From Penelope pileata (Eukaryota > Chordata > Aves > Galliformes > Cracidae), in NCBI GenBank assembly GCA_013396635.1, contig WBMW01000147.1:1155544-1219543 (forward strand): DNA of 64,000 nucleotides, given 5' to 3'. This document shows positions 14,201 through 23,639 of this stretch, in pieces. A program made the position numbers and the translations under genes. Each line of letters begins with the position of its first letter. Position 1 is the first letter of the stretch. The notes beneath the pieces are model-generated. The model was not told the DNA's origin, did not search any database, and worked only from the letters and a program-made list of their open reading frames with translations.

Positions 14201-17200
14201 AAGTTCCTGTTTGCAACTGTTCATTTGCTGTAGGTGAATCAAGCAGGATATCATACAAAGAAAGCATCAGGCCCATCCACTGACTCATTAAAATAAGTTC
14301 CACTAAAAAAGATAAATGCCGGTTCACAATTCAGCAAATGCCACTTCTATCCTTATGTTTTCTGAGCATTATTACATCTGCTTGTCCTAAGCAGATCTTA
14401 ATTACTACATTTATTCCTAGCAAATAAAATGCATTACAAAATGCCAAAACAATCATAATTTGGATGAATGCTAATTAGAGATCAAATGAACATGGCCGTA
14501 TTTGCTCATCAGAACAACAACAACTGGCAAGAGGCTGACCTTATAGAAAGAGACGTAGAGTTTCCCCCCCTGGAGATCTTCAAAAGCCTTGTAGATGTGG
14601 TCCTGGGCAACCTGCTCTGGGGGACCCTGCTTGAGCAGTGGGGTTGGACCAGATGGACCCAGAGGTCCCTGCCAACCTCCATCTTTCTGTGATTCTGTGA
14701 TACAGGAATCATGAGAACGCTGAGACTAACTGGGGCTAGCCACCTTATAAATATTTGTATACCGTCACAGAAAGTGATTAAAAACTCTCTGATATACAGA
14801 GCACTTTACTGGAAATGCCTAAGTAACTGTATAAAACATTCACAGACTGCAGGACTTCCTTTTCTGTCTGTCTTCATCTTCCTTGTTGAAAAAAAACTGT
14901 CAAATTTTTGCCTACCTATTTCCTCTAATGAGGAAGTTTAACACATTTTAGACTCACTATCCAGAAAGAATCTGTCTTCCTAAACAGTTTCTGACAAGGA
15001 TGAAGTCTCCACTCTCTCACAAGCTTTTAAAGAATTCCTAGTGTGCTTTTGATCTCTAGCATTCCAGCTTTTATCAAAAGACAGCTTTCCTCTTGCTGTA
15101 CGTAAGAAGTCCTGAATGCTGCCATTTTCAAAAGTATATTTGCGCTTGCTGGAAATGTATTGTGTACTTCTCTTCGCCAATGCCAGGTTATATATGCATA
15201 TAGAAAACCAATAATGTCTTATTTGTTATTGCAGTAACTTTACTGACCAGGCTAGTCTTGATAATCTTTGAATGGCCATAGAAACTGGAAGAAAGCAAAT
15301 ATCACTCCCACCTTGAAGAAGGGCAAAAAGAAGGAACTGTGGTATCAGAGGCCAGACAGCCACACCTCAGTCTCTGGGTATGTGATGAAACAAATAACTC
15401 TGGAAGAAAATAATCCTCCAAATGTTATTAAAGATATGAAGGTGACTGGGAGTAGTCAGCATAGGAATGGGAATGTCAGTCCAACTTAACAGCCTCCTAT
15501 GATGATATGACGAACCTAGAGGTGAGAACGATGGATATTCTTTACCTCAACTTTAGTACGGCTTTTTACACTGTCTCCCACCTCATTCTCATAGACAACT
15601 GACAAAATCTGGACTAGATAAGTAGACAGTGAGGCCAACTGTAAACTGGTAGAATCACCAGACCCAAACAGTTGTGAATAGCAGCATGAAATCCAGCTGG
15701 AGCCCAGACACTAGTCATGTAGTACAGGGGGTTAATATTGGGGCCAGTAATGTTCAACATCTCCATCAATGACGTGGATCAGGAGACAGAGTTCACTTGC
15801 AGGAATTTTGTGGATATGTTACTGGGAGAAACAGCTCATGCACCAATCAGCTGCACTGCCATTCACAAGGATCTAAGTAGGCTGAAGAAATGGACTGACG
15901 CAAGTCTCATGAAGTTCAACAAACGGGGATGCAAAGCCACAAATCTGGAGAGGAGTAACTGTGCACTGGTACAGGCTGGAAAGCAGCTTGTCAGAGAATG
16001 ACCTTGGAGTCCTGGTGGAGGAGTTGAAAATAAGCCAGCACTGTGCCCCTGTGGCACTGGATGCTCAATGGCCTCATGGGGTGCATCAGAAATAGTGCTG
16101 CCAGAAGGCTTAGGGAGGTGATCCTTCCTCTTCCGGTCAGCACTGCTGAGAAACATCTGGAACGCTGGGTCCAGTTCCAGGCTTCTCAATACAAAAAGGA
16201 CACAGACAAAAGGATTCCAGCAAAGGGCCACGAAGATGACGGGCTTGGAGCATCTGTCATATGAGGAGAGGTTGAGAGTGCTGGGATTGCTTAGCCTGGG
16301 GAAGAGAAGGCTCAGAGGGGGATCTTACCAATGTGAATAGGATATCTGACTAGGGGAGGTGGGAGGTGAACAGAAGGACAGCATCTGACTCTTCTCAGTG
16401 ATGCCCAGTGAAAGGACAAAAAGCTATGGGCACAATTTGAAATAAAGGAAATTCCATTTACACCTACAAAAAAACCCCTTCATCTTGTCTGTATGGTCAA
16501 ATGCTGGAACAGGTTACCCAGGGAGGCTGTGGGATCTCCGTCCTTGAAGATACTCAGAATCTTACTGGACAAGGTCCTGAGCAATGTGCTCTAGTTGACT
16601 CTGCTTTAAGCAGGGAGGTTGATGAGATAATCTCCAAAGATCCTCACCAACCTCAAACATTTTATATCACTTGCAATGTTGAGCTCACTGAAGTACCAGC
16701 TTTGTTAATATACAGAGCTCCTTCTCAATCACTCTTTGCTCAAAACATACAAAAAACTCCATACATTTTCTAGGGATATTCATGTCTAGCACTTAGCTAA
16801 TAGAATCTTTCTTCCGTAAATACAGAAGAACTAGGCTAACCCTGCACTGTGAGTACATCTAAAGGTCACGCATTCATATGAACGCATACACAGTAACTGG
16901 AAAAAAGGACATTGCTGTCAGGTAAAAGAACAGCATTACTTCAGATAATTGATTTACAGTGAAGTCATGCCAGTCATCCTCAAAGACTCCAAGACTGTGC
17001 CAACACAACTAAAAAAAATGGGAAGAGTACAAGACTTCGAACTTCCTCCAAGAAAACAAAAAAGTTTTCTCCACACCCTCTACATGAGAGAGAACAATGA
17101 GATAAGAGAACTTGTCAATTTCAAAATTCTGACAATTATCTTTCTTCTTTTTCCCCTACGGATGTGTATCTTTCTTTGCACACATCTCCCTTTCCCGCTT

Positions 17201-19534
17201 TTCCTTTCTCCTATGGCCTTCTGCAGACTAAAACAATATAAACATACAACCAATGTGACCTTTCACTAACACCACATTGAGTTAAAAGAACGCTGTAACT
17301 AGCAACTCAGCTCCCAATGCAATGATATGGTTTCTGACACATAAAGGTGTATGCTTTCTTGTCTGCTTAATAGCTTTTTTCTTGCATCAGCAATGTATAA
17401 CTGTTAAAGAATTTTCACAGAGGTACTAAATACAGTTTGAAGATTGACAACAATTTCATTAAAAAAAAGGCAAAATTAGTTAAAATTAATGTACAATTCG
17501 CTAACCTACTTCTATGATACGGATTCAAGCTATAAAAATAAACTGCAAAACAAATAAGAAAATAAACTAAAATTCTGTTTCTGAAACTACAGAAGTTTGC
17601 AAATTTTGTAATATCTCTTAAAATATTTTCCACTACATTTATGTCTTTTTTTTTTTTTTCCCCCCATAAGCTGCATCTTTTCTATCCCAGCCAGCATCTG
17701 GCTGTTTGATAGTGTGTCCTGTGAAGGTATCATTATACTTACACATTTCTACATTAGCTTTGGGTCATCCTTGCCCTCCCTAATGCAGAAGACAAGCCAG
17801 ATATGGAAGAATCCTACAGCCTGGCCAGAATGTTCCACCTGATCTGCATCACAAACACTGAAGACACACATACTCATTCACAATGTCTTCATTAACATAA
17901 CTTCTAATAACAGTCACCATGCTAACAACAAACTGTGAATAAAACTTAATTCCAGCTGAAAAGTTCTTTTCAACATATTTAAGTGTTAAATGGGAAACCT
18001 CTGCCAGCGACATTTTCAACTCCTACAGTAAATTTTCTAGATGTGAATGCTAACATCAGACACAAGTGAAATGTTACTTGTAACGGTGTTGATCAGGAAT
18101 TATGATCCTTTGCTGGTTTTTTTTTTTTTTTTTTTTACATAAATTCCATTGTAGCAGTGAAGAGTTGTACCTATGAGTTTGTCATAATCCACGCCTTTAG
18201 CATTTGATGTCTGCACGGTCCAGGGGTCCACAAAATCGTCATCCTCTTCTTTAGTTGTACCGTTGTTTATTAATTCAAGATCTTTTGGAGGTAAGCCTGC
18301 CTGATAATCTTGTCCTGTTGTTGTTTTATATGACAGCTTTAATGACAATAGCATCCTCACTGCTGCATCAATTTCATCCTGAACAAAGGAAAAACAGCCG
18401 GTTGACTTGACGTAATTGAGATAGACAATTGCATTAATGTCTCAATCCTCCCAAATTCTAAACCCATACTTTGACTTCAAATGCATTATTCATAAGCTCT
18501 AAGCCTTTATTTATGTTTGCACCATCACTGCCAAAGGTAAAATTAAAGCAAATAGCAAGTGACAGTTTCCTAACCAGAATTTAGAACATCATCACTGACA
18601 AGGTATTTAAAGTATCTGTCCCACTTCTCCATTTGTGCCTAAGGGAAAAAAAAAAATGCTTGCCTGTTTTTCAGAGTTTTAACAAGCCTAACATTTTGAG
18701 CACATAGATAGATAGATATATTACCTAATTTACTTTACAATGTTCTCTTAGTGTTTTGTCTTAACGCATTCGTTACGATTCATTTACAGACTTGAAGACA
18801 AATAAGAACATGAAGATTTTTACAACTTCCATTGTTACCTTTTTAATACGATGCTATTGTAATACATCATGCAAGCAACAAACAGATCAAAGTTTTAGAC
18901 AACGCTTAGTTTTCAAGCCTTGCTCCCACATGCAATCCACAAAGAGAGACATTAGAACTGAATTCTCTTTGCCAACACAGTGATGTCAGCATAGGGAACT
19001 GGAAATTAATGGAAAAATACTAAATTACTTCAGGAAGATTATGCAGGAACTGTTATAGGAAGACCTATTTGCTAATCTGTACAATAATGCAAGGAGAAAG
19101 AGATTTTAACAGAGAATCTAAAACCAGGGCAGAATGAAAATGATACAAACTTCACTTGCAAACCAAATACCTTGGATCACATAGCATGGCTGAAGCAGAT
19201 TTCTAAGCCCACAGCTCTCTATTCTTACTTCACAAAAAAAAACAACTTTGCTCTTGTTAACAACTAACTTGCTCCAGGTATGACAACAAAATGGACATAA
19301 GTATTTTTAAACAAAGAATTTTTTCTTTATGCAATATAAATTAGGTCTCAGAACAATCATATTCTTCAGTACACAAAAAGACCCCAAAAATGAAGGGTTC
19401 AACACTTGAAATGGAAATACCTTTGGTGCCTTTCCTGCTTTCAGCGCTCTGACTTTTTCTCCTTGTTCGGTTACTCTCTCAAACAGCTGAAGCGGAGTCA
19501 GGGATTTCAAGTCACAGTTCGGGCTATCAGCCAT
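5085..19534 (-). CDS. WARS1: Tryptophanyl-tRNA synthetase, cytoplasmic (whole coding locus, 10 coding exons)
   Basis: Class Ic aminoacyl-tRNA synthetase that charges tRNA(Trp) with tryptophan using ATP; in vertebrates it is cytosolic, interferon-inducible and also secreted. The minus-strand exons are 19534-19421, 18378-18171, 13365-13257, 12523-12404, 11825-11643, 10408-10308, 8707-8595, 7588-7415, 6940-6800 and 5243-5085. They sum to 1422 nt, or 473 residues plus stop, against 471 in human. Every junction has AG/GT and phases agree. Layout: WHEP domain about residues 8-64, linker, Rossmann catalytic core with HVGH (173-176) and KMSAS (352-356), and a C-terminal helical anticodon-binding part. 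The protein aligns to human with a +3 offset through the core. The start is MADSP with a strong context (A at -3, G at +4). The gene is divergent from WDR25. Exon boundaries come from reading splice sites against the known protein family, not from transcripts. Confidence 0.97.
5244..6799. other. WARS1 intron 9, with a short CR1 tail
   Basis: Unique A+T-rich intron sequence except for the CR1 tail at 6092-6150. Short open frames on both strands show no similarity to known proteins. Confidence 0.8.
6092..6150 (+). mobile_element. Short CR1 3' tail fragment
   Basis: Reads TGATGATCTTAGAGGTCTTT, then TTCCAACCTTAATGATTCTA, the last bases of CR1. An 11-bp tandem duplication (TTAGAGGTCTT) lies within it. 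Confidence 0.75.
6800..6940 (-). CDS. WARS1: WARS1 coding exon 9
   Basis: Residues 375-421, INKHAFSGGRDTIEEHRKYG, then [20 protein letters not shown], then KLEQLKQ. This is the start of the C-terminal helical domain, which recognises the tRNA anticodon, and is strongly conserved with human. The acceptor is TTTTTTCAG and the donor AAGCAG|GTAAGT. Confidence 0.97.
7415..7588 (-). CDS. WARS1: WARS1 coding exon 8 (KMSAS motif)
   Basis: Residues 317-374, [20 protein letters not shown], then LMHSVFFPALQGAQTKMSAS (including the KMSKS-class loop KMSAS, 352-356), then the segment ending PKQIKTK. The KMSAS loop binds and activates ATP. In phase at both ends (58 codons). The acceptor is GTTCTAG and the donor AAAG|GTAAGG. 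Confidence 0.97.
8595..8707 (-). CDS. WARS1: WARS1 coding exon 7
   Basis: Residues 280-316, KISFPAIQAAPSFSSSFPQI then FNGKENIQCLIPCAIDQ, preceded by two bases completing Gly279. The segment is almost identical to human across the core. The acceptor is TGTTCTAG and the donor GATCAG|GTAAGA. Confidence 0.96.
9634..10312. repeat. Imperfect tandem duplication overlapping the exon 6 donor
   Basis: Two copies of a segment of about 290-300 bp: 9634-9920 and 10008-10312, offset 378-390 bp. Shared stretches include GTCATTTCAAATTTTGTGCT, TGTTGTTAGTACTG and ACACCCTTTTAGAATCA. A third, partial copy lies at about 9935-10005. The right copy ends in the last bases of WARS1 exon 6, so the left copy holds a second ATTG|GTAGGAAATAA splice-donor-like site. 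Confidence 0.85.
10308..10408 (-). CDS. WARS1: WARS1 coding exon 6
   Basis: Residues 246-278, SSTGFYKNIIKVQKHVTFNQ then VKGIFGFTDSDCI, plus one base. The acceptor is CTCACAG and the donor CATTG|GTAGGA. The donor edge of this exon and its flank belong to a local duplication: a near-identical ATTG|GTAGGAAATAA site lies about 390 bp downstream in the intron. Confidence 0.95.
11643..11825 (-). CDS. WARS1: WARS1 coding exon 5 (catalytic core)
   Basis: Residues 185-244, from WLQEAFDVPLVIQLTDDEKY through KENAKDIIACGFDVNKTF to SDLDYL, plus two bases of Gly245. The VIQ segment includes the Gln equivalent to human Gln194, another tryptophan-recognition residue. The acceptor is TTTTATTAG and the donor TTGGG|GTAAGT. 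Substitutions against human are conservative (Met to Leu in VIQLTDD; YLGSS for YMGMS). Confidence 0.95.
12404..12523 (-). CDS. WARS1: WARS1 coding exon 4 (HIGH-class motif)
   Basis: Residues 145-183, DMDQILHAYENKKSFYLYTG then RGPSSQAMHVGHLIPFLFT. It carries the ATP-binding HIGH-class signature as HVGH (173-176) and Tyr162, the equivalent of human Tyr159, which contacts tryptophan. The acceptor is CCTTCAG and the donor AA|GTAAGC. The two phase-2 bases complete Lys184 with the next exon. Confidence 0.96.
13257..13365 (-). CDS. WARS1: WARS1 coding exon 3
   Basis: Reads RFGSTKIDTDLINRIERATG then QKPHHFLRRGIFFSH, residues 109-143, with split codons at both ends: G|TT for Val108 and AG|A for Arg144. 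The residues match the human segment that leads into the Rossmann fold. The acceptor is TTATTACAG and the donor ACAG|GTGAGT, both strong. The 109-nt length fits the required phases exactly. Confidence 0.95.
14550..14700 (+). mobile_element. CR1 LINE 3' fragment
   Basis: Contains CTGGAGATCTTCAAAAGCCT, GGCAACCTGCTCTGGG, TTGGACCAGATGGACCCAGA and the tail TTTCTGTGATTCTGTGA. 5'-truncated CR1 on the plus strand. Confidence 0.92.
15255..16665 (+). mobile_element. Decayed CR1 LINE with reverse-transcriptase (ORF2) remnant
   Basis: Translated pieces in shifting frames follow the order of a CR1 ORF2: NWKKANITPTLKKGKKKEL, then a FSTAFYTVSHLILIDN-like stretch, then GPVMFNISINDVDQETEFTC, then SRLKKWTDASLMKFNKRGCK, and near the end MLEQVTQGGCGISVLEDTQ. 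Many stops and frameshifts, so it is an old, dead copy, far longer than the other CR1 pieces here. The reverse-transcriptase catalytic FADD box is replaced (NFVDML at the expected position). The ends are approximate. Confidence 0.85.
18171..18378 (-). CDS. WARS1: WARS1 coding exon 2 (end of WHEP, acidic linker)
   Basis: Begins DEIDAAVRMLLSLKLSYK and ends FVDPWTVQTSNAKGVDYDKLI plus one base: 69 codons and a phase-1 end. It completes the WHEP helix-turn-helix and the acidic linker (EEDDD) leading into the catalytic domain. Residue 53 is Leu where human has Met48; Met47 corresponds to human Met42. The acceptor TTGTTCAG is good. The donor is ATAG|GTACAA, weak at +4 to +6, and a run of more than 20 A's follows within 60 nt in the intron. 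Confidence 0.95.
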
Positions 19535-22500
19535 TTTGCCTGAGTGCAAATGATCTTTTTATGTACAGCTAAATCCAAAGACTTCCAGTTTTTTGCCTTG
19601 TATACTCAAAACAGCAGCAGCAAAAATCAGAACTGTAGAGCAAAAAACAGTATTTTATTCTTTTGTGTATACATTGAAGATTAGATGAATAGAATAAGAA
19701 CAAAGATCTACACTGACTCCATACCTACTTCTATTCATATCAGACTGATAAACGTGGAGACTGCAATATAGTGAGCTTCACAGAGCAAACAAGCTTAGAA
19801 TATTAAATTCACTTTCATATGGAAAAGGACTGACACTGATGAACATCAAATAAATTTACAGATTATTCCAATGTTGTTTCTCTAAGTATCTCATTTAACA
19901 CTAGAACACTTTTTCAAAATGATGTAAAAGTAATTCACTATATTTCTGATTCAAAGCATCTCAGAGCAGTTGGAAGAGCTTATCTGATTCCTGTCTAGTT
20001 AATGGATTTGTACTATTTGGTACCTTCTCAAATTTTGTCCCATAAAAGATGGACTTCCAAGAGATTTTTATAACTGTTACATGGAATCTTGTCTTAATAT
20101 ATGTAATATAGTCTTTCAACCCACAGAAAGATCTACAAGAGAAAGGCCTGGTCATCTTTCCTGCTTTCCTCCAGAGGTTAAAAAACAGATATCAGTGAGA
20201 AATGCTGCTTTCTACGGAACAAACAGTTCAGTGCTCAGTTAAGCAATAGTCTGAAGTGAAAGAAATTGTTTCTCAGCAGCACGTAGGAAAAAAAAAACAC
20301 TGGGAGATGGCTAAGTCTGAGAATAACAACCCCACAGTCTTCCTTATGTTCAACGTACACCTCGATCACAGAAGCTTCCTAGCACAGAGTGTGCCCTTGC
20401 TTCTGCTAAGGGGCTTATCCCCCAGGCTAACACGCATAATATTGCTTATATTAACAATAACATACTCTGAAAATTTCTTAGCACTTTTTTTTTTTTTTTT
20501 TTAATTTTATTTATAGCAACCAAGACCCCGGAAAACTACAACTGCATAGTTTATAGTACACTACCACAGAAAATGCAGAAAGTCAAATAATGATGTTAAA
20601 CTATTAAGTAAGTTTTTGTCATCAAATGCATTTAAATTGGTAAGGTTATTTTCACTCTACATCATAAACACCCTGATCTTTGTCCCTTCAGTTACAATTT
20701 GAAATGTGTTACAAATAAGCTCTCTTGTACTTAATTTTAATTAATACATCGTATATCTCTTAGTAATTTACAACACTGAACACTCATGCAATATGGACAA
20801 CACTGCATTAACTCATACTTTACTATATATGTCTACCATAATCGTGGCACAGCAATTTGTGCTCCCTCAGTCATTTCTTCCACTAACTTTTCCAAAATTA
20901 CCTGATAAATTGGCTTTAACTACTCTCTGATGTAAAAACAGACCTTCACTGCTGCCTAAGAAATCTGGTGAAGCTGTTATCAGCCTGCCATGAGTGAAAA
21001 CTCATTTCAACTACAGAGGCAGAATTCCTTATTTTAAAGAAATCCTCATTTTAATAAATTATCCATGCTCAGCAGCTTTCTGCACAAAATGATGAGGTTT
21101 TCAGAAGTACATAAGTGCTAAAGCAGTTTTACAGTAAAAAAAAATATATCAAAGCATCACCCTGTTTAAATATTCAGAACTGTGGATAGACAAGCATTAA
21201 CTGGGTATGGTAAGAGAGAGTTTTAAAACCATTATGATTCTGATTTTGCCGTATTTACATTCAAGAAAATCAGTATTAAAAGAGGGCATCATCCATCTGA
21301 AAAGCAACTGCACTCACAATGTTATCTTGAAGGGATCCATTTGGGATGAATACACAGCAATAAGGTACATCAAGGTGCATAAAAGAAATTGATAAAATCT
21401 AAGGCTGATAAAATGACATACCAGTGCAGATCCTAGAGACAAAAGTGAACTGAGGGAAAAGTACACTTTCTATGGAAAATATTGCAACTTGGCCAGGGCA
21501 GCAAAGTGCTGCATCACAGTCTGATGTGGTTGCTTATGCAACCACCCAAGCTACTGCACAGGTTTTTTCTCCTCTAGGAAAGTGATGTAACCTTAACTCA
21601 TAAACAGATTCCTGATTTACCTGCACTATATTCGATGTGATAGTGACAAATGCAGCGTAACCTGAAAAAGTAAATTAACTTCATACTGACTTTACTGGGG
21701 TGAACAGGACTCACTGTACGCATTTTCTGTCATGCCCTGGCCACATTTTAGACCACGAAGGAAGAACTCTGCCCATGTAGAATCCCACTGACTTCCAAAG
21801 GATTATGGATATCCAAAGAGAGTTAGCTGAAAGTTCAGAGACTGAAAGAGGTGTGGAAAGTCTCCACTAATGGAGGAAAAGGCCTTTCAAACACATTTAG
21901 CAGTCTGCTCATCAATGATTTCATCATAAACAGAGTTGTAGGTCTAGTGTGTTTGTGGAGGCCACCGTCATTTCAGATCAGCTTTAAAGTGAGCAGAGTG
22001 TGGGTTTGGTTTTTTTTTGGTTGTGTGCTTGCTTGTTTTCAAAGGAGAGATCAAACTACTCTAGAATTCTGGAGTGGCTCCCTAGTATATTATTAATCCA
22101 TTGCTAAGCATGCAGCATGAATAGATTGAGTTTACAAGGAAAGGAAAGGAACCATAAAAGCTGTTTACAATAAAAACTCACATTCATTTGGCTCCCCTTT
22201 CCCAGGATTAAAATTTTTTTTAAAAAAGTATATAATAGTTGAACTAGCTGTTGAGCACAATTTCAAAGCATTCCTTCCACAAAATAACCAGCCTGATCAC
22301 AACCTTGGATAAGTTTATCCAGCATATATTTAAACTGCTCCTGTAAAAAGCCTTCACCTGCCTAGAAAATTTACGGAGGACTTACTGAATTGAAAACACA
22401 TCTATCATTAAGTAAACATATCTATCATTAAGGCTTTGTTTGTCAGACAGCTGCAACATTCCCAGATTTCAGCTTCAGCTGAATACCCTGAAAAGACTCA

Positions 22501-22736
22501 GAAGTGCACACATTACTTATTAGTTTAATCTGCTTAGTCTATTAACACTGATACTATCCTCAGGTTACAAAATGGACTAAAACAAAACTGACTCATGTAT
22601 TACCGGTGATCCTGACATTTTTAACCTAATCTCGATCCCTTCAAGTTTGATTACGTGCAGTTTGACAGCGTTATTTTAAGGAGGTAGTTTGGAGGATATT
22701 AAGTAATGATCTGACACATTCCTACAACTTACTTAC
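18379..22736. other. WARS1 intron 1 and the intron upstream of coding exon 1
   Basis: Outside coding exon 1 (19421-19539) this is unique A+T-rich sequence. A short GATA tract lies near 18706-18719, and an imperfect 2-copy repeat of about 20 bp (ATCTATCATTAAG) at about 22397-22434. A long T tract lies at 20486-20502. No gene recognised. Confidence 0.7.
19421..19534 (-). CDS. WARS1: WARS1 coding exon 1 (start codon, WHEP domain N-terminal half)
   Basis: This exon encodes 38 residues, MADSPNCDLKSLTPLQ... to ...KAGKAPK, the first helix of the WHEP domain, an extension of vertebrate TrpRS. The acceptor CTCAG lies just upstream, so the exon itself starts at 19539 with 5 nt of 5'UTR (GCAAA). An in-frame ATG 15 nt further upstream (MHSGK) falls on the intron side of that acceptor and is not used. 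The donor is AAG|GTATTT, somewhat weak. Human isoforms that skip this exon make mini-TrpRS. Confidence 0.95.
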
Positions 22737-22792
22737 ATTCTCTTCTTTGGATTCTAGCGTTTCCCTCTTTTTCATGAGCACAAGATATTTAA
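22737..22792 (-). other. WARS1: Candidate 5'-UTR exon of WARS1 with an upstream ORF start
   Basis: A 56-nt segment has a strong minus-strand acceptor (pyrimidine-rich TCTGCTTTCTTTTCCAG) and a strong donor (AAT|GTAAGTAAG), between coding exon 1 and the CpG island. It contains ATG AAA AAG AGG GAA. If spliced to coding exon 1 this ATG is out of frame with MADSP and stops after 23 codons. Its context is weak (C at -3). The exon call rests on splice sites and position only; a decoy site pair is possible. Confidence 0.5.
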
Positions 22793-23018
22793 CTGGAAAA
22801 GAAAGCAGATACATTCATATTAGAAAACACTTATGCAAACTGACACACAAACTTTCCGTAGGAATACGCCAATTATAACCGCTGGTTGCAAATTACGCAA
22901 AATAGAAAGACTGCTATGGAGGAAAATCCGACTTTATAAGGTCTATCATAACAGAATCACGAGGAAAAAATATATATAAATACAATTATCCATCTTTTAC
23001 GAGAAAAACAGTATTTAC

Positions 23019-23546
23019 CAGGGCCTGCAGCATGCCATTTTTAATAGCCCCCTTCATACTCTGAGAGGAGGATTCAGATAACACAGAAAGTGTGCAGTGC
23101 AGAGTATCTGCCATCCTTTTCTGCCTGACATCTGGGCCAATGAGAAATAAAAAGACTGCATCTCAAGCCTCACTGCTGACAGCCAAGGAACATTTTGCTG
23201 TTTCAGGTATGTGATCCATTGTTGGCATACAAGTACGGCCTTCTTCAGAAAGAGCATTTCCATCAAATTGAGCCAGATCAAAAGGAATCAAGCATATCAC
23301 GGAGAGCCACAACAACAGCATGTAATGAGTTCCCCAGATCTCACAGTCTTTTGGATGCTGGTCTACGAGCATATCCAAAACATGCTGCAGGTCAGTGACT
23401 TCATGAGGAAACAGCTGGAGGAAAAGCTTGTATCCTCTCATCTTTGTGATGATGTAAAGAAATTTAGAAGCCAAGTGAACGAGCAGATGAGGAGATCCCC
23501 TGTCTCGTACTATATCCTGCACCAATTCATCACTTGCTCATAAACA
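23019..23546 (-). pseudogene. TBCD (tubulin-folding cofactor D) retrocopy fragment
   Basis: Read on the minus strand, 23525-23019 is one frame of 169 codons with a single TGA. It begins LVQDIVRDRGSPHLLVHLAS and includes FLYIITKMRGYKLFLQLFPH, PKDCEIWGTHYMLLLWLSVI and, after the stop, DAVFLFLIGPDVRQKRMADT and MLQAL. This is the N-terminal region of tubulin-folding cofactor D, the chaperone that handles beta-tubulin. The TGA replaces the Arg of the human KARDAAA stretch, consistent with CGA decay. A one-base frameshift near 23526 joins a YEQVMN segment to the rest. The stretch spans what are several exons in mammalian TBCD yet has no introns, so it derives from spliced RNA. Both ends of the parent message are missing and there is no poly(A). 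It lies in the presumed first intron of WARS1. Confidence 0.88.
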
Positions 23547-23639
23547 TATTAAAAAGAAAAATAATCCCACCGAGGAACTTAAGAATGGACTGACCCGGGA
23601 AGGACGGGGACCAGAAAACAAACAGCGAGATTAAGGCAG

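Larger units (their letters stand above)
13366..18170. other. WARS1 intron 2, 4.8 kb, with two CR1 elements
   Basis: The largest intron between WARS1 coding exons. It holds the CR1 tail at 14550-14700 and a decayed CR1 with reverse-transcriptase remnants at 15255-16665. The remainder is unique A+T-rich DNA. A long T tract on the plus strand at 18117-18136 sits about 35 bp beyond the exon 2 donor. Confidence 0.8.

Noticed and set aside
23211..23543. Plus-strand 110-codon frame
   Set aside because: It is the opposite strand of the TBCD-derived fragment; the minus strand carries the protein similarity.
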